Shown: positions 7,545 through 15,790 of the stretch, in pieces | How the letters are laid out: the number at the start of each line of letters is the position of its first letter | How positions within the stretch are numbered: the stretch's first letter is position 1 | IMG/VR virus record: IMGVR_UViG_3300031660_000070 | Location: 1-21,064 of that record | Length of the DNA: 21,064 nt | Strand: one strand, 5' to 3' | DNA from: a virus | Program-made: the position numbers and the translations under genes | Notes under the pieces: generated by a model | Databases searched by the model: none | What the model was told of the DNA's origin: nothing | Seen by the model: the letters and a program-made list of their open reading frames with translations, nothing else

Positions 7545-10500
7545 ATGGGTACGACAGTAACTAATACAGATCCGAAACACCTAGCCAAGCTAAACGCTCT
7601 ACTGGCCCAACAGAAGGCCTCTAGGGTTGAAGCAAAGCAGAAGGTAACCCCTTTCACAGGCGAAGAGTCCTTTGACGAGGGCGGGTATCACCCCAACCCT
7701 GCTCTTATGGACTTCACGGGTAACCTATTCGGCCCCAACCGTATGGAAACACCTATCACGGAAGAGGAGAAGTCCAACCCTATCGTTATCCAAGTGGTGG
7801 AGTCTGACGCCTATCAGAGTGCCACAACAAGTGGTGCAAGACAGCATATGTTAGATCAGGCATTGACTTACACTAACCAAGCTATCTATGAATCTAAAGG
7901 TGAGCCTGCTTTCTTTGATACCATGCGGACACAGAAGTTTGTGGATCAAGAGGGCACACCTAAAAACTTCATTATACCTGAACCCAACTTGGATTCTTCA
8001 TCTGCTGCGCGTGTGGTGGGTGGGGGTTTACTAAATCTAGCCAAGGGTGTGGCTGGTGGTGTGGAGAAAGGATTCAATATCCCCTTCACAGACACTAAGA
8101 TGTTCCCGGGCACTGACTCTTTAGGTATAACAGATAAGGATACAGACTTTGTAGCGGAGAACTTCCCTACCTTTCCCGCAGATGGAGAGTTAGAAAAAGC
8201 AGGGCAGGATGTTACTAGTATTATAGTAGGTGCTGTCACAGGTAGTGGCGGAGTTAAAGCCTTGGATGATGTCGTAGGCATATCCTCCAAGATGTCAAAG
8301 TGGATCTCCAAGCGATGGGACGAGACTAAGAAGATCGACCCGGTTAACGCTAAGAAACGACTAGAGCTACTGATAAAGGGTTTGTTTATAGAGCGTGGTG
8401 CCAACCTTGGTGCTACCTTGGCCACCCCAGAGGACATGGAACCGTTGGTAGGTGATTGGGCCGCAGAGAAGCTAGGGTTTGATCCAGAGACTAACCAACA
8501 GTTAGGTCACTACATCGATAACGAAGCCTTCACAGCATTAGGCACAGTTGCTATTAAACTAATGGGCATGGGTTGGAGATTCGGTAAGGGCTTATTCCCT
8601 AAGTTCTCCAAGAAGCCTGCTAGTCGTGCAGCCGAAGTCGGTATGCTATTACTGAAGCAGATTGATCCGGGCATTACAGATGACTTGCCGGGTGAACTAC
8701 TTGCGGAAAGAGCTAGGATACTAGGTCAGGTCGTATTAGATAACAAAGAATTCCAACTAGGCATACTAGGCCAGAAGATCGTTAAAGATGCCAATGGTGT
8801 AGAGACTATAGTAGATTTATTACCCGGCGGAGCTATCCAACTGGATTCAGGTACAGCCTTAGCCCTAGGTGCCCGACAGTATGTAGATCAGGCGTATGGC
8901 TGGATGAAGGCTACTATGTCCCCTGAAGCATACGAGCGTACAGTCAACGAATACTCCCAGACTATTGTAGATAATATTGTAGGGCTTAAACAGGGACGTA
9001 AAGGTAACCAAGTAGTACAGGCAGGTGAAGCCTCTATTAATGCAGATGCCAACCGTGTCCTAACCAGTGCCGCAGACGATGCAGTAGAGGGTGGTATAGA
9101 CAATGCTAATCAGGCTGGTGTACTACTGGGTGATGATGTTGCTAGCCCCGTAGTTACTGCCTTGGGTAATGTATCCAAGACTCGTACAGGCGTAGAACTG
9201 GCAGAGAACGTAGCTAATACGGCCCAAGACAAAGATGTCATTATTGGTCTACTGGACACTGCCCGCAAGAATAACTCCCTTGGTGGTACGGCTGACGAGA
9301 TGCAGGTTCTCCAACGTCTTACAGGTGATGACCTATTCACAGGCTGGGAAGCAAGCTACAAGAATTATAACGACGCATTCAAGAATCTACCTGAAGATAT
9401 CCCTGTGGATATGCAGAGCTTGAAGGAACTGATAGAGGACGTGTCTGCTAAGACTAACGACTTCGACTTCGTAACCTCTACCGTTACAAAGCAAGACCCC
9501 TTCCGTGAGATGTTAACAGGGCTTAAAAAGAGGGTTGCTAGTACGTCAGACGACGGCAAGGCAATCTATGAGACTGATGCAGAGGTAATTGAGCGTCTGG
9601 GTGATATAGACCTCAAGTGGTTGTATACGAACCTACGCCCTGAGATCTCCCGTCGCCTTAACCTGCTTGAAGCAAGTGGCGCTCCTAAGTCTGATGCACT
9701 GATCCAGTTAAAGTCTTGGATTGATGATGCAGCAGAGACTTCAGGTGAGCCAGAGTTCCGTGCAGCCATGGACTTGTATGAAGAACATGCAGGTGTATAC
9801 CTACGCACAGACGAACTAGCACAGTGGGAGGCTAAAGCACGGTCAGTACGCACCAAAGAGGTTGTACCGGGCGTCCGTATGGGACAGGAGAATGCCTACG
9901 AGTTAGGTATGCAAGCCTTGACCATAGCAGAACAGTCTATGACTACAGGCAAGCTAGAGGCCTTCTTAGTTGCATTGAATAAGTCTTCAGGTAAGGCCGT
10001 ATCTCAAGAGATGGCAAGTGCCTATGTGGGTTTAGCTATCCGTGCATTGTCAAGGTCTACTCAAGCAGGGACTAAGGTTAGTGCGGCACAAGTACGGGAA
10101 TCCGTACAGCCTTACTTATCACAGCTAGAGGGAACCAACCCTGCCGCTGTCAAGATGTTTCAAGATACTGTTGATACATTAGAGATGGTTGAATTAGGAC
10201 TTACTACAGCCAAGCAAGCAAACGCACAAGCAGAGCAAGCCTACCAGACTATCGTAGTCGCAGCACAAGAGAAGGCAGCATCTAAGTTTGTCAATAACTT
10301 GACAGGTACCAACCCTAATACCATGTCAGACCCTAGTGCTGTATTCAAGAGTATCTTTGGTGCTAAGAATGCCCCAGACCTCATGGAGCAGTTACTAAGA
10401 CAAGCTGACGATGTAGGTAACCCGCTTATACGAGACGGCTTAAAGTCTAAGTACATCAGCTACATTAAGGAACGTATCTTCACTAACAAGCGTATTGCGA

Positions 10501-11054
10501 GTGAGGTAACCCCAGAAGGTGTGAGTGCAACTAAAGAGTTAAGCCCAACCCAGATAGGTGGTATCTTAACGGGTGAGTTTGATAACACGCTTAGTACGTT
10601 GAAGGTTGTGTTTAAAGATGAACCTAAGAAAGCAGAGGCCCTTGTCCACCTTCTTGAGGTACTGGACGTTGCTGTTAACAACCGGGCGATACGAGGTAAC
10701 AACTTCGGGTCGTCTACCGTCCTTGATGAACATCTGAAAGAGAAGATGAACCGTCTTATCGTGCTTACCTTGGGTGTATTAAACCCAGTAGCCACCAAGG
10801 CACGGAACATTAGTTCAGCGTTGATCGATAAGAGAACGAAGGAAGTTAAAGAAGCTATCGAACTACAGATAGACATGATGATTACATCGCCTGCTTACTT
10901 CGATGAAGTGATGAAAGCGATTGCAACGAAGGCAGGAGGTACGCCTATCATGGAGCTAATAGAACGTAATATGGTACGAGGTACTATGGTACTGGCTAAG
11001 AACAGGCCTATCGAAACTCTAGAAGCTGTACCACCAGAGTTCGAGGAGCAATAA
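7545..11054 (+). CDS. Very large virion protein, candidate DNA-ejection protein
   Basis: The 1169-residue product is the largest in the window and the last gene of the late block. I see no lysozyme or transglycosylase motif. Two Gly/Ala/Val-rich stretches, about residues 155-172 (ARVVGGGLLNLAKGVAGG) and 223-247, could be membrane-active; the rest looks helical, with coiled-coil-like parts around 860-935. GAGAGG lies 8 nt before the ATG at 7545. The TAA at 11052-11054 falls within the A-rich side of the convergent terminator. Position after the 177- and 684-residue genes parallels T7 gp16 (about 1300 residues), a channel-forming ejection protein, but no sequence match is claimed. A tail or scaffold function remains possible. 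Confidence 0.72.
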   Translation: MGTTVTNTDPKHLAKLNALLAQQKASRVEAKQKVTPFTGEESFDEGGYHPNPALMDFTGNLFGPNRMETPITEEEKSNPIVIQVVESDAYQSATTSGARQHMLDQALTYTNQAIYESKGEPAFFDTMRTQKFVDQEGTPKNFIIPEPNLDSSSAARVVGGGLLNLAKGVAGGVEKGFNIPFTDTKMFPGTDSLGITDKDTDFVAENFPTFPADGELEKAGQDVTSIIVGAVTGSGGVKALDDVVGISSKMSKWISKRWDETKKIDPVNAKKRLELLIKGLFIERGANLGATLATPEDMEPLVGDWAAEKLGFDPETNQQLGHYIDNEAFTALGTVAIKLMGMGWRFGKGLFPKFSKKPASRAAEVGMLLLKQIDPGITDDLPGELLAERARILGQVVLDNKEFQLGILGQKIVKDANGVETIVDLLPGGAIQLDSGTALALGARQYVDQAYGWMKATMSPEAYERTVNEYSQTIVDNIVGLKQGRKGNQVVQAGEASINADANRVLTSAADDAVEGGIDNANQAGVLLGDDVASPVVTALGNVSKTRTGVELAENVANTAQDKDVIIGLLDTARKNNSLGGTADEMQVLQRLTGDDLFTGWEASYKNYNDAFKNLPEDIPVDMQSLKELIEDVSAKTNDFDFVTSTVTKQDPFREMLTGLKKRVASTSDDGKAIYETDAEVIERLGDIDLKWLYTNLRPEISRRLNLLEASGAPKSDALIQLKSWIDDAAETSGEPEFRAAMDLYEEHAGVYLRTDELAQWEAKARSVRTKEVVPGVRMGQENAYELGMQALTIAEQSMTTGKLEAFLVALNKSSGKAVSQEMASAYVGLAIRALSRSTQAGTKVSAAQVRESVQPYLSQLEGTNPAAVKMFQDTVDTLEMVELGLTTAKQANAQAEQAYQTIVVAAQEKAASKFVNNLTGTNPNTMSDPSAVFKSIFGAKNAPDLMEQLLRQADDVGNPLIRDGLKSKYISYIKERIFTNKRIASEVTPEGVSATKELSPTQIGGILTGEFDNTLSTLKVVFKDEPKKAEALVHLLEVLDVAVNNRAIRGNNFGSSTVLDEHLKEKMNRLIVLTLGVLNPVATKARNISSALIDKRTKEVKEAIELQIDMMITSPAYFDEVMKAIATKAGGTPIMELIERNMVRGTMVLAKNRPIETLEAVPPEFEEQ

Positions 11055-11096
11055 AAAACCCCCAACTGTAGCCCGTTGGTTAGACGGAGTTGGGGG
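11053..11096 (-). terminator. Intrinsic terminator for the - strand gene block
   Basis: CCCCCAACT (11059-11067) pairs perfectly with AGTTGGGGG (11088-11096). An inner CCGT/ACGG stem (11073-11076 with 11084-11087) and a 7-nt loop extend it, with a 5-nt bulge. On the - strand the stem is followed by six U (complement of 11053-11058), the classic intrinsic terminator form. On the + strand the stem is followed by CGGGTGTCC, with no U-tract. Confidence 0.85.
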
Positions 11097-11132
11097 CGGG
11101 TGTCCACTAGCATAGAGGACTAAAACTACATG

Positions 11133-11393
11133 TTACTTATCTGAAGCCTCGGCGTCAACCTCTGACTCCGGGGTTTCTTCGTGTGATACCCCAGATTGTT
11201 TCTCAAAGAGATTCAACTCGAACAAGGCCCGGTTAAGCACCCAGTGCATATACGGTATGTTACTTACGGAACTGGCCATGATTAAATCATCATCAGGATT
11301 GAACCCGATAACAAGGCAGTTAGCATACTTACCTTTTGATGATTCCAAAAGCTCGTCTGCGGTTTGTATTACTGGTTCAGATTGCTCTGACAT
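11133..11393 (-). CDS. Small conserved-looking phage protein, unknown function
   Basis: This is an 86-residue acidic protein. The central part (about 25-60) is hydrophobic/aromatic and reads FNPDDDLIMASSVSNIPYMH followed by a WVLNRALFEL helix; the ends are Ser/Glu-rich and probably disordered. AGGAG lies 8 nt before the ATG at 11393. It is the last gene of the - strand block, just before the terminator. No function can be assigned. Confidence 0.75.
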   Translation of the reverse strand: MSEQSEPVIQTADELLESSKGKYANCLVIGFNPDDDLIMASSVSNIPYMHWVLNRALFELNLFEKQSGVSHEETPESEVDAEASDK

Positions 11394-11427
11394 AAACTAC
11401 TCCTACTTAGATTAAATTGATTGTACC

Positions 11428-11619
11428 TCATGAGGTTTCCTTTAGCAACCTCTCTTGATTGTAGAAAAACCCTGAGTTGAATCCTCTAGTCCATTCTTTA
11501 TGAAGGAAGGAGGTTACCTTATAAGGGCTATTAAATATGCCCCTATAGAAAGCCTTCTGTCCCATATCAAATGCCACCTCGAGGGGCCTTTTTTTTGTCT
11601 GCTTCTTAATGCTCGGCAC
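11428..11619 (-). CDS. 63-aa basic protein resembling ribosome modulation factor (RMF)
   Basis: The pattern is G20..A23...G27....P32-Y33.........W43..G46-F47, in the order and approximate spacing of bacterial RMF (G-x-x-A-x-x-x-G, then PY, then W-x-x-G), in a protein of similar size and basic charge. RMF inactivates ribosomes by dimerisation during stationary phase; whether this phage protein binds ribosomes is inference, and RMF-like folds also appear in other small phage proteins. The start is GTG at 11619 with GGAG about 7-8 nt upstream; an internal ATG (residue 19) would delete the first conserved part. An A8 tract lies in codons 8-11. The upstream neighbour is RNR, 15 nt away. Confidence 0.65.
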   Translation of the reverse strand: MPSIKKQTKKRPLEVAFDMGQKAFYRGIFNSPYKVTSFLHKEWTRGFNSGFFYNQERLLKETS

Positions 11620-11634
11620 AGGTGTTCTCCTATA

Positions 11635-13515
11635 CTACGCTATCTCGCAGGCTCCACCCGTACAGGCTAATTCCTGCGAACCGATGGTGTTGTCCTCTGT
11701 TTCAAAGTCACCTAGGTCTTCCCAGTTAACCCCTTTAGGCATAGCAGCTAATAGCTCCTCATACTTGTCGGGGGTGATGTCTTCGTAAGGCGCTTGCTGA
11801 TAAATATGCTCTGATACAGGCAATAGGCTAATGCCACTGCATATATCGAAGTTATCCCATATCCATTGTGCAACCTGTAAGAACTCGTCCTCAGTATAGT
11901 ATACAGTAATACTAGGCTTATGTTCACACCAAAAGTTCTGATATGCTTTCCATAACCGTAGCTGCTGCATAGCACCCACTTCAGGTACAGTCATACAATC
12001 TTCAGGAGCTTTAACCGGGAAGCTGAACACTAGGTTAGCCTCAGAAGCAACGTCCTGCTCTACAGGGAAGCCCTTCTCTTGCATGAAGAGTGCCAACGGA
12101 TCTTTCTTATCCGAACGTACACGTCTAATGTAATGGTTAGAGAAGCGAGGATGGATACCCGAGGCAGAGTCTACAAGTTGTGACACAGTACCACTAGGCT
12201 TAACACAAGTAATAGCGGTAGACTGATTAACGCCTATCCTATGTGCCCAATCCTTGTTAGTAGCGATAGCCACTTCTTTAATCTCATTCAACCATGGCTC
12301 TAGTAGAGGAGACTGATCGTCACCCAAGATCTTATGATCCATGATGCCTGTCATACTCAAGCCTAGTAAGGCCTCTTCTTCGGTATTACGCTGCCAGATC
12401 TTTCGTACATAACGGAAGTCTGTCAAGGTAGATTGTAATGTTCCAATGATAGCAGCAAGCCTACACTTCTCTTTCAAAGTATCTAATGTATCATTTTCGC
12501 GTATCACTATTTCACTTAAATTGCACGTCTGGTTAGATCGTAAGATTATCTCGCTGCACGGATTTGTCCCGAACTCTTGGTCTGGATCACGTCGTCCGTT
12601 CCTAGCTGCAATCTTCTGAGCAGCAATGCGGCTAAAGATACCACGCTCACCTGCCTTGGATTCATACATGGTCTGCATTTCATTCAAGAACGATTGGAAG
12701 TCAGGCTTCTCTGTATATGCCACACTGTTGTTAGCTAGAGCACGTTGTCCTTCAGTACGCCACCATTCGCCTGACTTGGCCTTAGCCATACGTTGATCAG
12801 ATAGATTAGATAGGCTGATAAGGGCAGAGCGTCTAACACCACCAACAACTACGATATCTGCAATCTTACATACGATATCATGGCACTCGATGCTGGTTAG
12901 CTTACGTCCCTTTGCCCGGATGAATAACTCAATACAGAAGTTAAACAGATCAATCAAAGGCTCTGGGCCACTGGCTCGACCACCAAAGGTTTTAAGACGT
13001 TCACCTGCACCCCGGATACGGCTGGTATCCCACTTAGGGATGTTGCCTGCATAGAGCATAGCGATCAACTCACGGAAGGCGGAGGCCCATCCAATCTTGC
13101 TATCGCGTACTACAATCACACTGTCTGTGTGGGTAAGGCTCTCTGAAATCTCGGGTAGCTTGCTGATGAAGTTACGCTCTACACTGAAGCCTACACCAGT
13201 GCCACACATAAGAACGTACATTAGCTCGTCAAAGCTACGGGGTGAATCAATGTGTAAGTAACTACAATTGAATCCAGCCATGTTATCTTTGTCTAGGGCA
13301 GCACCTGCTGTCATCATGCAACGCATAGAAGGCATTACTTCTAGGTCATGGATAGCGGTATATAACTCGCCTGCTGTAGTTTCATCTAACTGGCCCCGAT
13401 TAACCCAGAAGGAGACGTATCGCTGTACGGTCTCTTCCCACGTCTCACGGCGTTTCTCTTCGGGCATCCACCTAGCGTAGCGGGACTTGTGTATAAACTG
13501 CTGATACTGATCCAT
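11635..13515 (-). CDS. nrdJ: Adenosylcobalamin-dependent (class II) ribonucleotide reductase, monomeric type
   Basis: The 626-residue enzyme reduces ribonucleotides to deoxyribonucleotides with a B12-derived radical. Catalytic residues are visible: C84 (FNCSY) and C331 (NQTCNL) as the redox pair; N318, C320 and E322 in NPCSE as the thiyl-radical site; and C618/C623 in the C-terminal CTGGAC shuttle. The spacings C320-C331 (11) and C618-C623 (5) equal those of the Lactobacillus leichmannii monomeric enzyme (C408-C419, C731-C736). Also visible are MCGTGVGFSVER (103-114) and GGVRRSA (225-231). It is about 110 residues shorter than that enzyme and no ATP-cone is evident. AGGAG lies 10 nt before the ATG. 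It sits 13 nt downstream of dNMP kinase, forming a dNTP-supply pair. B12 must come from the host. Confidence 0.96.
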   Translation of the reverse strand: MDQYQQFIHKSRYARWMPEEKRRETWEETVQRYVSFWVNRGQLDETTAGELYTAIHDLEVMPSMRCMMTAGAALDKDNMAGFNCSYLHIDSPRSFDELMYVLMCGTGVGFSVERNFISKLPEISESLTHTDSVIVVRDSKIGWASAFRELIAMLYAGNIPKWDTSRIRGAGERLKTFGGRASGPEPLIDLFNFCIELFIRAKGRKLTSIECHDIVCKIADIVVVGGVRRSALISLSNLSDQRMAKAKSGEWWRTEGQRALANNSVAYTEKPDFQSFLNEMQTMYESKAGERGIFSRIAAQKIAARNGRRDPDQEFGTNPCSEIILRSNQTCNLSEIVIRENDTLDTLKEKCRLAAIIGTLQSTLTDFRYVRKIWQRNTEEEALLGLSMTGIMDHKILGDDQSPLLEPWLNEIKEVAIATNKDWAHRIGVNQSTAITCVKPSGTVSQLVDSASGIHPRFSNHYIRRVRSDKKDPLALFMQEKGFPVEQDVASEANLVFSFPVKAPEDCMTVPEVGAMQQLRLWKAYQNFWCEHKPSITVYYTEDEFLQVAQWIWDNFDICSGISLLPVSEHIYQQAPYEDITPDKYEELLAAMPKGVNWEDLGDFETEDNTIGSQELACTGGACEIA

Positions 13516-13528
13516 TAGTGGATTACTC

Positions 13529-14098
13529 CTATGCTTGTTGTTGGAGTGGTGGGTAGGCTCTCTGACGCGCTTGTAATCGTGCCCAGCCTTCTAAGTTAAT
13601 GCAGACATCAGCGATAGCCCCTGTATTGTCCATTATGACATCACAGTGATCCGCTTGAATAGAAGTCTCTGAGGGGTGTATGTCACCTTCCTCATAAATA
13701 GACTCTCTATCTACCCACACAACAATACCACCGTTATTGTGAATTGCTTCTATTTCATTGGGGAACCGAACATCATCAACCACGACCATGCCCTGAACTT
13801 GTTTGGACTTAGCTACAAGGATGTCTACCCAGACAGTATCATGAAGCATCTGACGGCCCCACTCTGTCCCTAGTGTTTGCATGGCGTATCGGGGAGTCTT
13901 ACCTTTAAGGACTTCGCTAGGCGTTTCCTTTTGATCCCCTGTTAGCTGGGCTTCAGTAAAACCCATCACACGCATCATGTCTTTAAGAGTATCCGCAAAG
14001 CGAAGAATAGTCGCCTCATGGTGGTCTCTCATGTTTTCAGCTATGAAGGTCTTACCTGAACCTTTAGCACCACACAACCCTATTAAGACACCTTTCAT
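13529..14098 (-). CDS. Deoxynucleoside monophosphate kinase
   Basis: This 189-residue P-loop kinase would phosphorylate dNMPs to dNDPs, recycling nucleotides from degraded host DNA and complementing the neighbouring RNR. The Walker A motif is GAKGSGKT (10-17). TPRYAMQTLGTEWGR (68-82) and VVVDDVRFPNE (105-115) match the phage dNMP kinase family typified by T4 gene 1. The Pro/Gln-rich tail is probably disordered. The ATG at 14098 overlaps the preceding stop as TAATG, with GAGGA about 7 nt upstream. I am confident of the family; which dNMPs it accepts cannot be seen. Confidence 0.92.
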   Translation of the reverse strand: MKGVLIGLCGAKGSGKTFIAENMRDHHEATILRFADTLKDMMRVMGFTEAQLTGDQKETPSEVLKGKTPRYAMQTLGTEWGRQMLHDTVWVDILVAKSKQVQGMVVVDDVRFPNEIEAIHNNGGIVVWVDRESIYEEGDIHPSETSIQADHCDVIMDNTGAIADVCINLEGWARLQARQRAYPPLQQQA

Positions 14099-14445
14099 TA
14101 GTGTTTCCTCGTAGGGTTAAACTTACTTAGGTCTATGGCTCCTACCTTACCTAGGGTAGCCAGTAGATCCTCGTCTGGTGTGAACTTCACGTCTGAGTCT
14201 GCGCCGGGTTCCATGTAATCATCGAAGCCCGGTGCCGCCCTTACAAGTTTACCTATGTGGGCAACTCCCGCGTCTTCACAAGACAGTAGTCCGAAGATGC
14301 CAGCAGCAAGGTTCTTAAAGGTTTCTATTAGTTCAGGGTCGAGGTCGTTAGGCAAGTCCCACCCACAATAGATGTCCAAGCCTCCGACCTTCTTACTAAG
14401 AGATAGTTCAATGTACGCACCAATAAAGTTGTCGTCTTCTACCAT
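14098..14445 (-). CDS. Unknown 115-aa protein in the replication operon
   Basis: I do not recognise a family. The protein is acidic, begins with a possible beta segment (FIGAYIELSLSKK), contains Cys at 27 and 56, and has a Gly/Pro/Asp-rich middle; it ends in a basic SKFNPTRKH. Its start overlaps the stop of endonuclease I as TAATG (14447-14443), with GGGGA about 6 nt before it, and its own stop overlaps the dNMP kinase ATG in the same way. Tight coupling on both sides suggests the product is needed with those enzymes. Confidence 0.75.
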   Translation of the reverse strand: MVEDDNFIGAYIELSLSKKVGGLDIYCGWDLPNDLDPELIETFKNLAAGIFGLLSCEDAGVAHIGKLVRAAPGFDDYMEPGADSDVKFTPDEDLLATLGKVGAIDLSKFNPTRKH

Positions 14446-14894
14446 TACGTTCCCCGTAGTTTACAAAGTAAATTAACAGAAACCTTTCTAGGCTTTTCTT
14501 TAATCCACTCGTCAGGTATTTCCTTGGTGGCAAATAGAAAACCATTCTTGGTACACCAATCCCCGTAGGTAGTCTTGCTCCCCTTGAGTAATTTGCTACG
14601 AGGATTGCTGAACACAAACCTAAGATCTAATGCAGTCCCGTATTGGGACTTTAGGTAAAGGTGCTTCTTTCGATCATCTGAAGTGAGACGCCCTTTGGAC
14701 TCAATCACTATTCCGTTCGGTAAAACGTAGTCGGGCGTATAATGCCTGTGGGTTTCAGGAACTGTGAAGGGGATGCGGAAAGGCTCATACTCAGCCTCTA
14801 CCCCAGCCAAAGTAAGCTGGAGTGCAATGTCTTCTTCTAGTCCTGATCTGTATCCGTTAGCTATAGCCCTACGTCGTATGTTGCCATAGGCCAT
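14445..14894 (-). CDS. T7-type endonuclease I (Holliday-junction resolvase)
   Basis: Starting at ATG 14894, the protein is 149 residues, exactly the length of T7 gp3. The catalytic residues of T7 endonuclease I fall at the same numbers here: E20, E35, D55 (HYTPDY), E65 and K67 (ESKG). Other shared segments are SDDRKKHL, FSNPRSKLLKG and PDEWIKE. The enzyme cuts branched DNA and, in T7, helps break down host DNA. A start eight codons earlier is possible but would overlap the exonuclease gene; ATG 14894 forms TAATG with the exonuclease stop, as at the next two junctions. The neighbouring Fe-S exonuclease probably acts in the same DNA-degradation or recombination pathway. Confidence 0.96.
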   Translation of the reverse strand: MAYGNIRRRAIANGYRSGLEEDIALQLTLAGVEAEYEPFRIPFTVPETHRHYTPDYVLPNGIVIESKGRLTSDDRKKHLYLKSQYGTALDLRFVFSNPRSKLLKGSKTTYGDWCTKNGFLFATKEIPDEWIKEKPRKVSVNLLCKLRGT

Positions 14895-15754
14895 TAGTCT
14901 TCGTACTCCGCATACCAATAATACCTAGGGCTTACTGCCTTACTACCCGTCTGAGGGCGGTACTTGGCATCAGGCCAGCAGCTATTCGTGAAGTTGCAGA
15001 AGGTGCAATTCATAGCAAGTCGCTTGTTAGGTGTCATTACTTTACGGAAGTATTCGTCCTGTGGCTTAAAGCACCTCTTGAACGGAGCATCAGTCGCTAT
15101 CATGTCCACGTTGTGGCTGATGGTAGCACGGATGTTGTCTTTGTCCACGGGAGAGAACTCGGCTTCAACAACCTGAAGTTCACCACTGGATTTATTAACA
15201 ACGATCCACCCGCCGGGTTCTAGTCCCGACGCATCACTGTAGCCTAGTAATTGAGGTATGTATCCAAAGGCATCATCCTTCGCTATGCCACTCCAGCCCT
15301 GACTCCACTTATTATCGTAGGCCCATGGACTAGAGGACTTAGTGTCATACACTAGATCATCGATTTCAACGTCGTTCTCGCCTTTAATAGTAGTACCATT
15401 TACTACCATTTCAACCTTTGACTTGCCGCCAGTTACATTTACTTTAGCTAGTTTAAGATACAACTCTACTAATACTTCAGTTGCATCCCCCAGCATAAAG
15501 CGGACAATGTTATTGTACGGGTTCTTAGACTTAGGTGACCCTGCTTTCTCCTGTTGGAGTTGGCAAAGTGGCTTACCCACGTTGGACATACGGATACGGA
15601 AGTTGTTGTCCCTAGGAGATAGCTGACGACGGATGGTGTCCTTGAACATTTCACCCGCTTCGTCAATCCACTTCTCCTCGAATTCAACATGCTCCCCATT
15701 AGAGAGCTTATCCAGCACCATGTGCAGTTGAGTTTCCAGTATATTAAGAGACAT
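14894..15754 (-). CDS. Cas4/RecB-family exonuclease with Fe-S cluster
   Basis: The 286-residue protein shows the PD-(D/E)XK nuclease series: G89..E93 (GDATEVLVEL), D128 (GENDVEID), D137-x-K139 (YDTKS) and Q168...Y172 (QLLGY). C64, upstream of the fold, plus C250, C253 and C259 (C-x2-C-x5-C) near the C-terminus match the 4Fe-4S staple of Cas4/AddB nucleases. It is probably the phage DNA exonuclease, filling the place that the unrelated 5'-3' exonuclease gp6 has in T7. GAGGT lies about 6 nt before the ATG. It is followed by, and coupled with, endonuclease I. Strand polarity and substrate cannot be read from sequence. A Cas4 role is unlikely because no CRISPR genes are present. Confidence 0.9.
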   Translation of the reverse strand: MSLNILETQLHMVLDKLSNGEHVEFEEKWIDEAGEMFKDTIRRQLSPRDNNFRIRMSNVGKPLCQLQQEKAGSPKSKNPYNNIVRFMLGDATEVLVELYLKLAKVNVTGGKSKVEMVVNGTTIKGENDVEIDDLVYDTKSSSPWAYDNKWSQGWSGIAKDDAFGYIPQLLGYSDASGLEPGGWIVVNKSSGELQVVEAEFSPVDKDNIRATISHNVDMIATDAPFKRCFKPQDEYFRKVMTPNKRLAMNCTFCNFTNSCWPDAKYRPQTGSKAVSPRYYWYAEYED

Positions 15755-15790
15755 ATGTCTACCTCGTTGGTGTGTTAAAAGGGAGTTTGC

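Noticed and set aside
11577-11596. GC-rich segment followed by T8 on the + strand, resembling a terminator for late transcription
   Set aside because: It lies inside the RMF-like gene, the only possible stem is interrupted and very short (CC/GG around TCGA), and the T-run is explained by Lys codons on the - strand.
11589-11596. A8 tract in codons 8-11 of the RMF-like gene as a programmed frameshift site
   Set aside because: No useful product follows in another frame and no stimulatory structure is evident; ordinary AAA/AAG Lys codons suffice.
14894-15754. CRISPR-Cas involvement suggested by the Cas4-like nuclease
   Set aside because: No repeats, Cas1/Cas2 or other Cas genes are present; phage Cas4/RecB-like exonucleases in replication operons are common.
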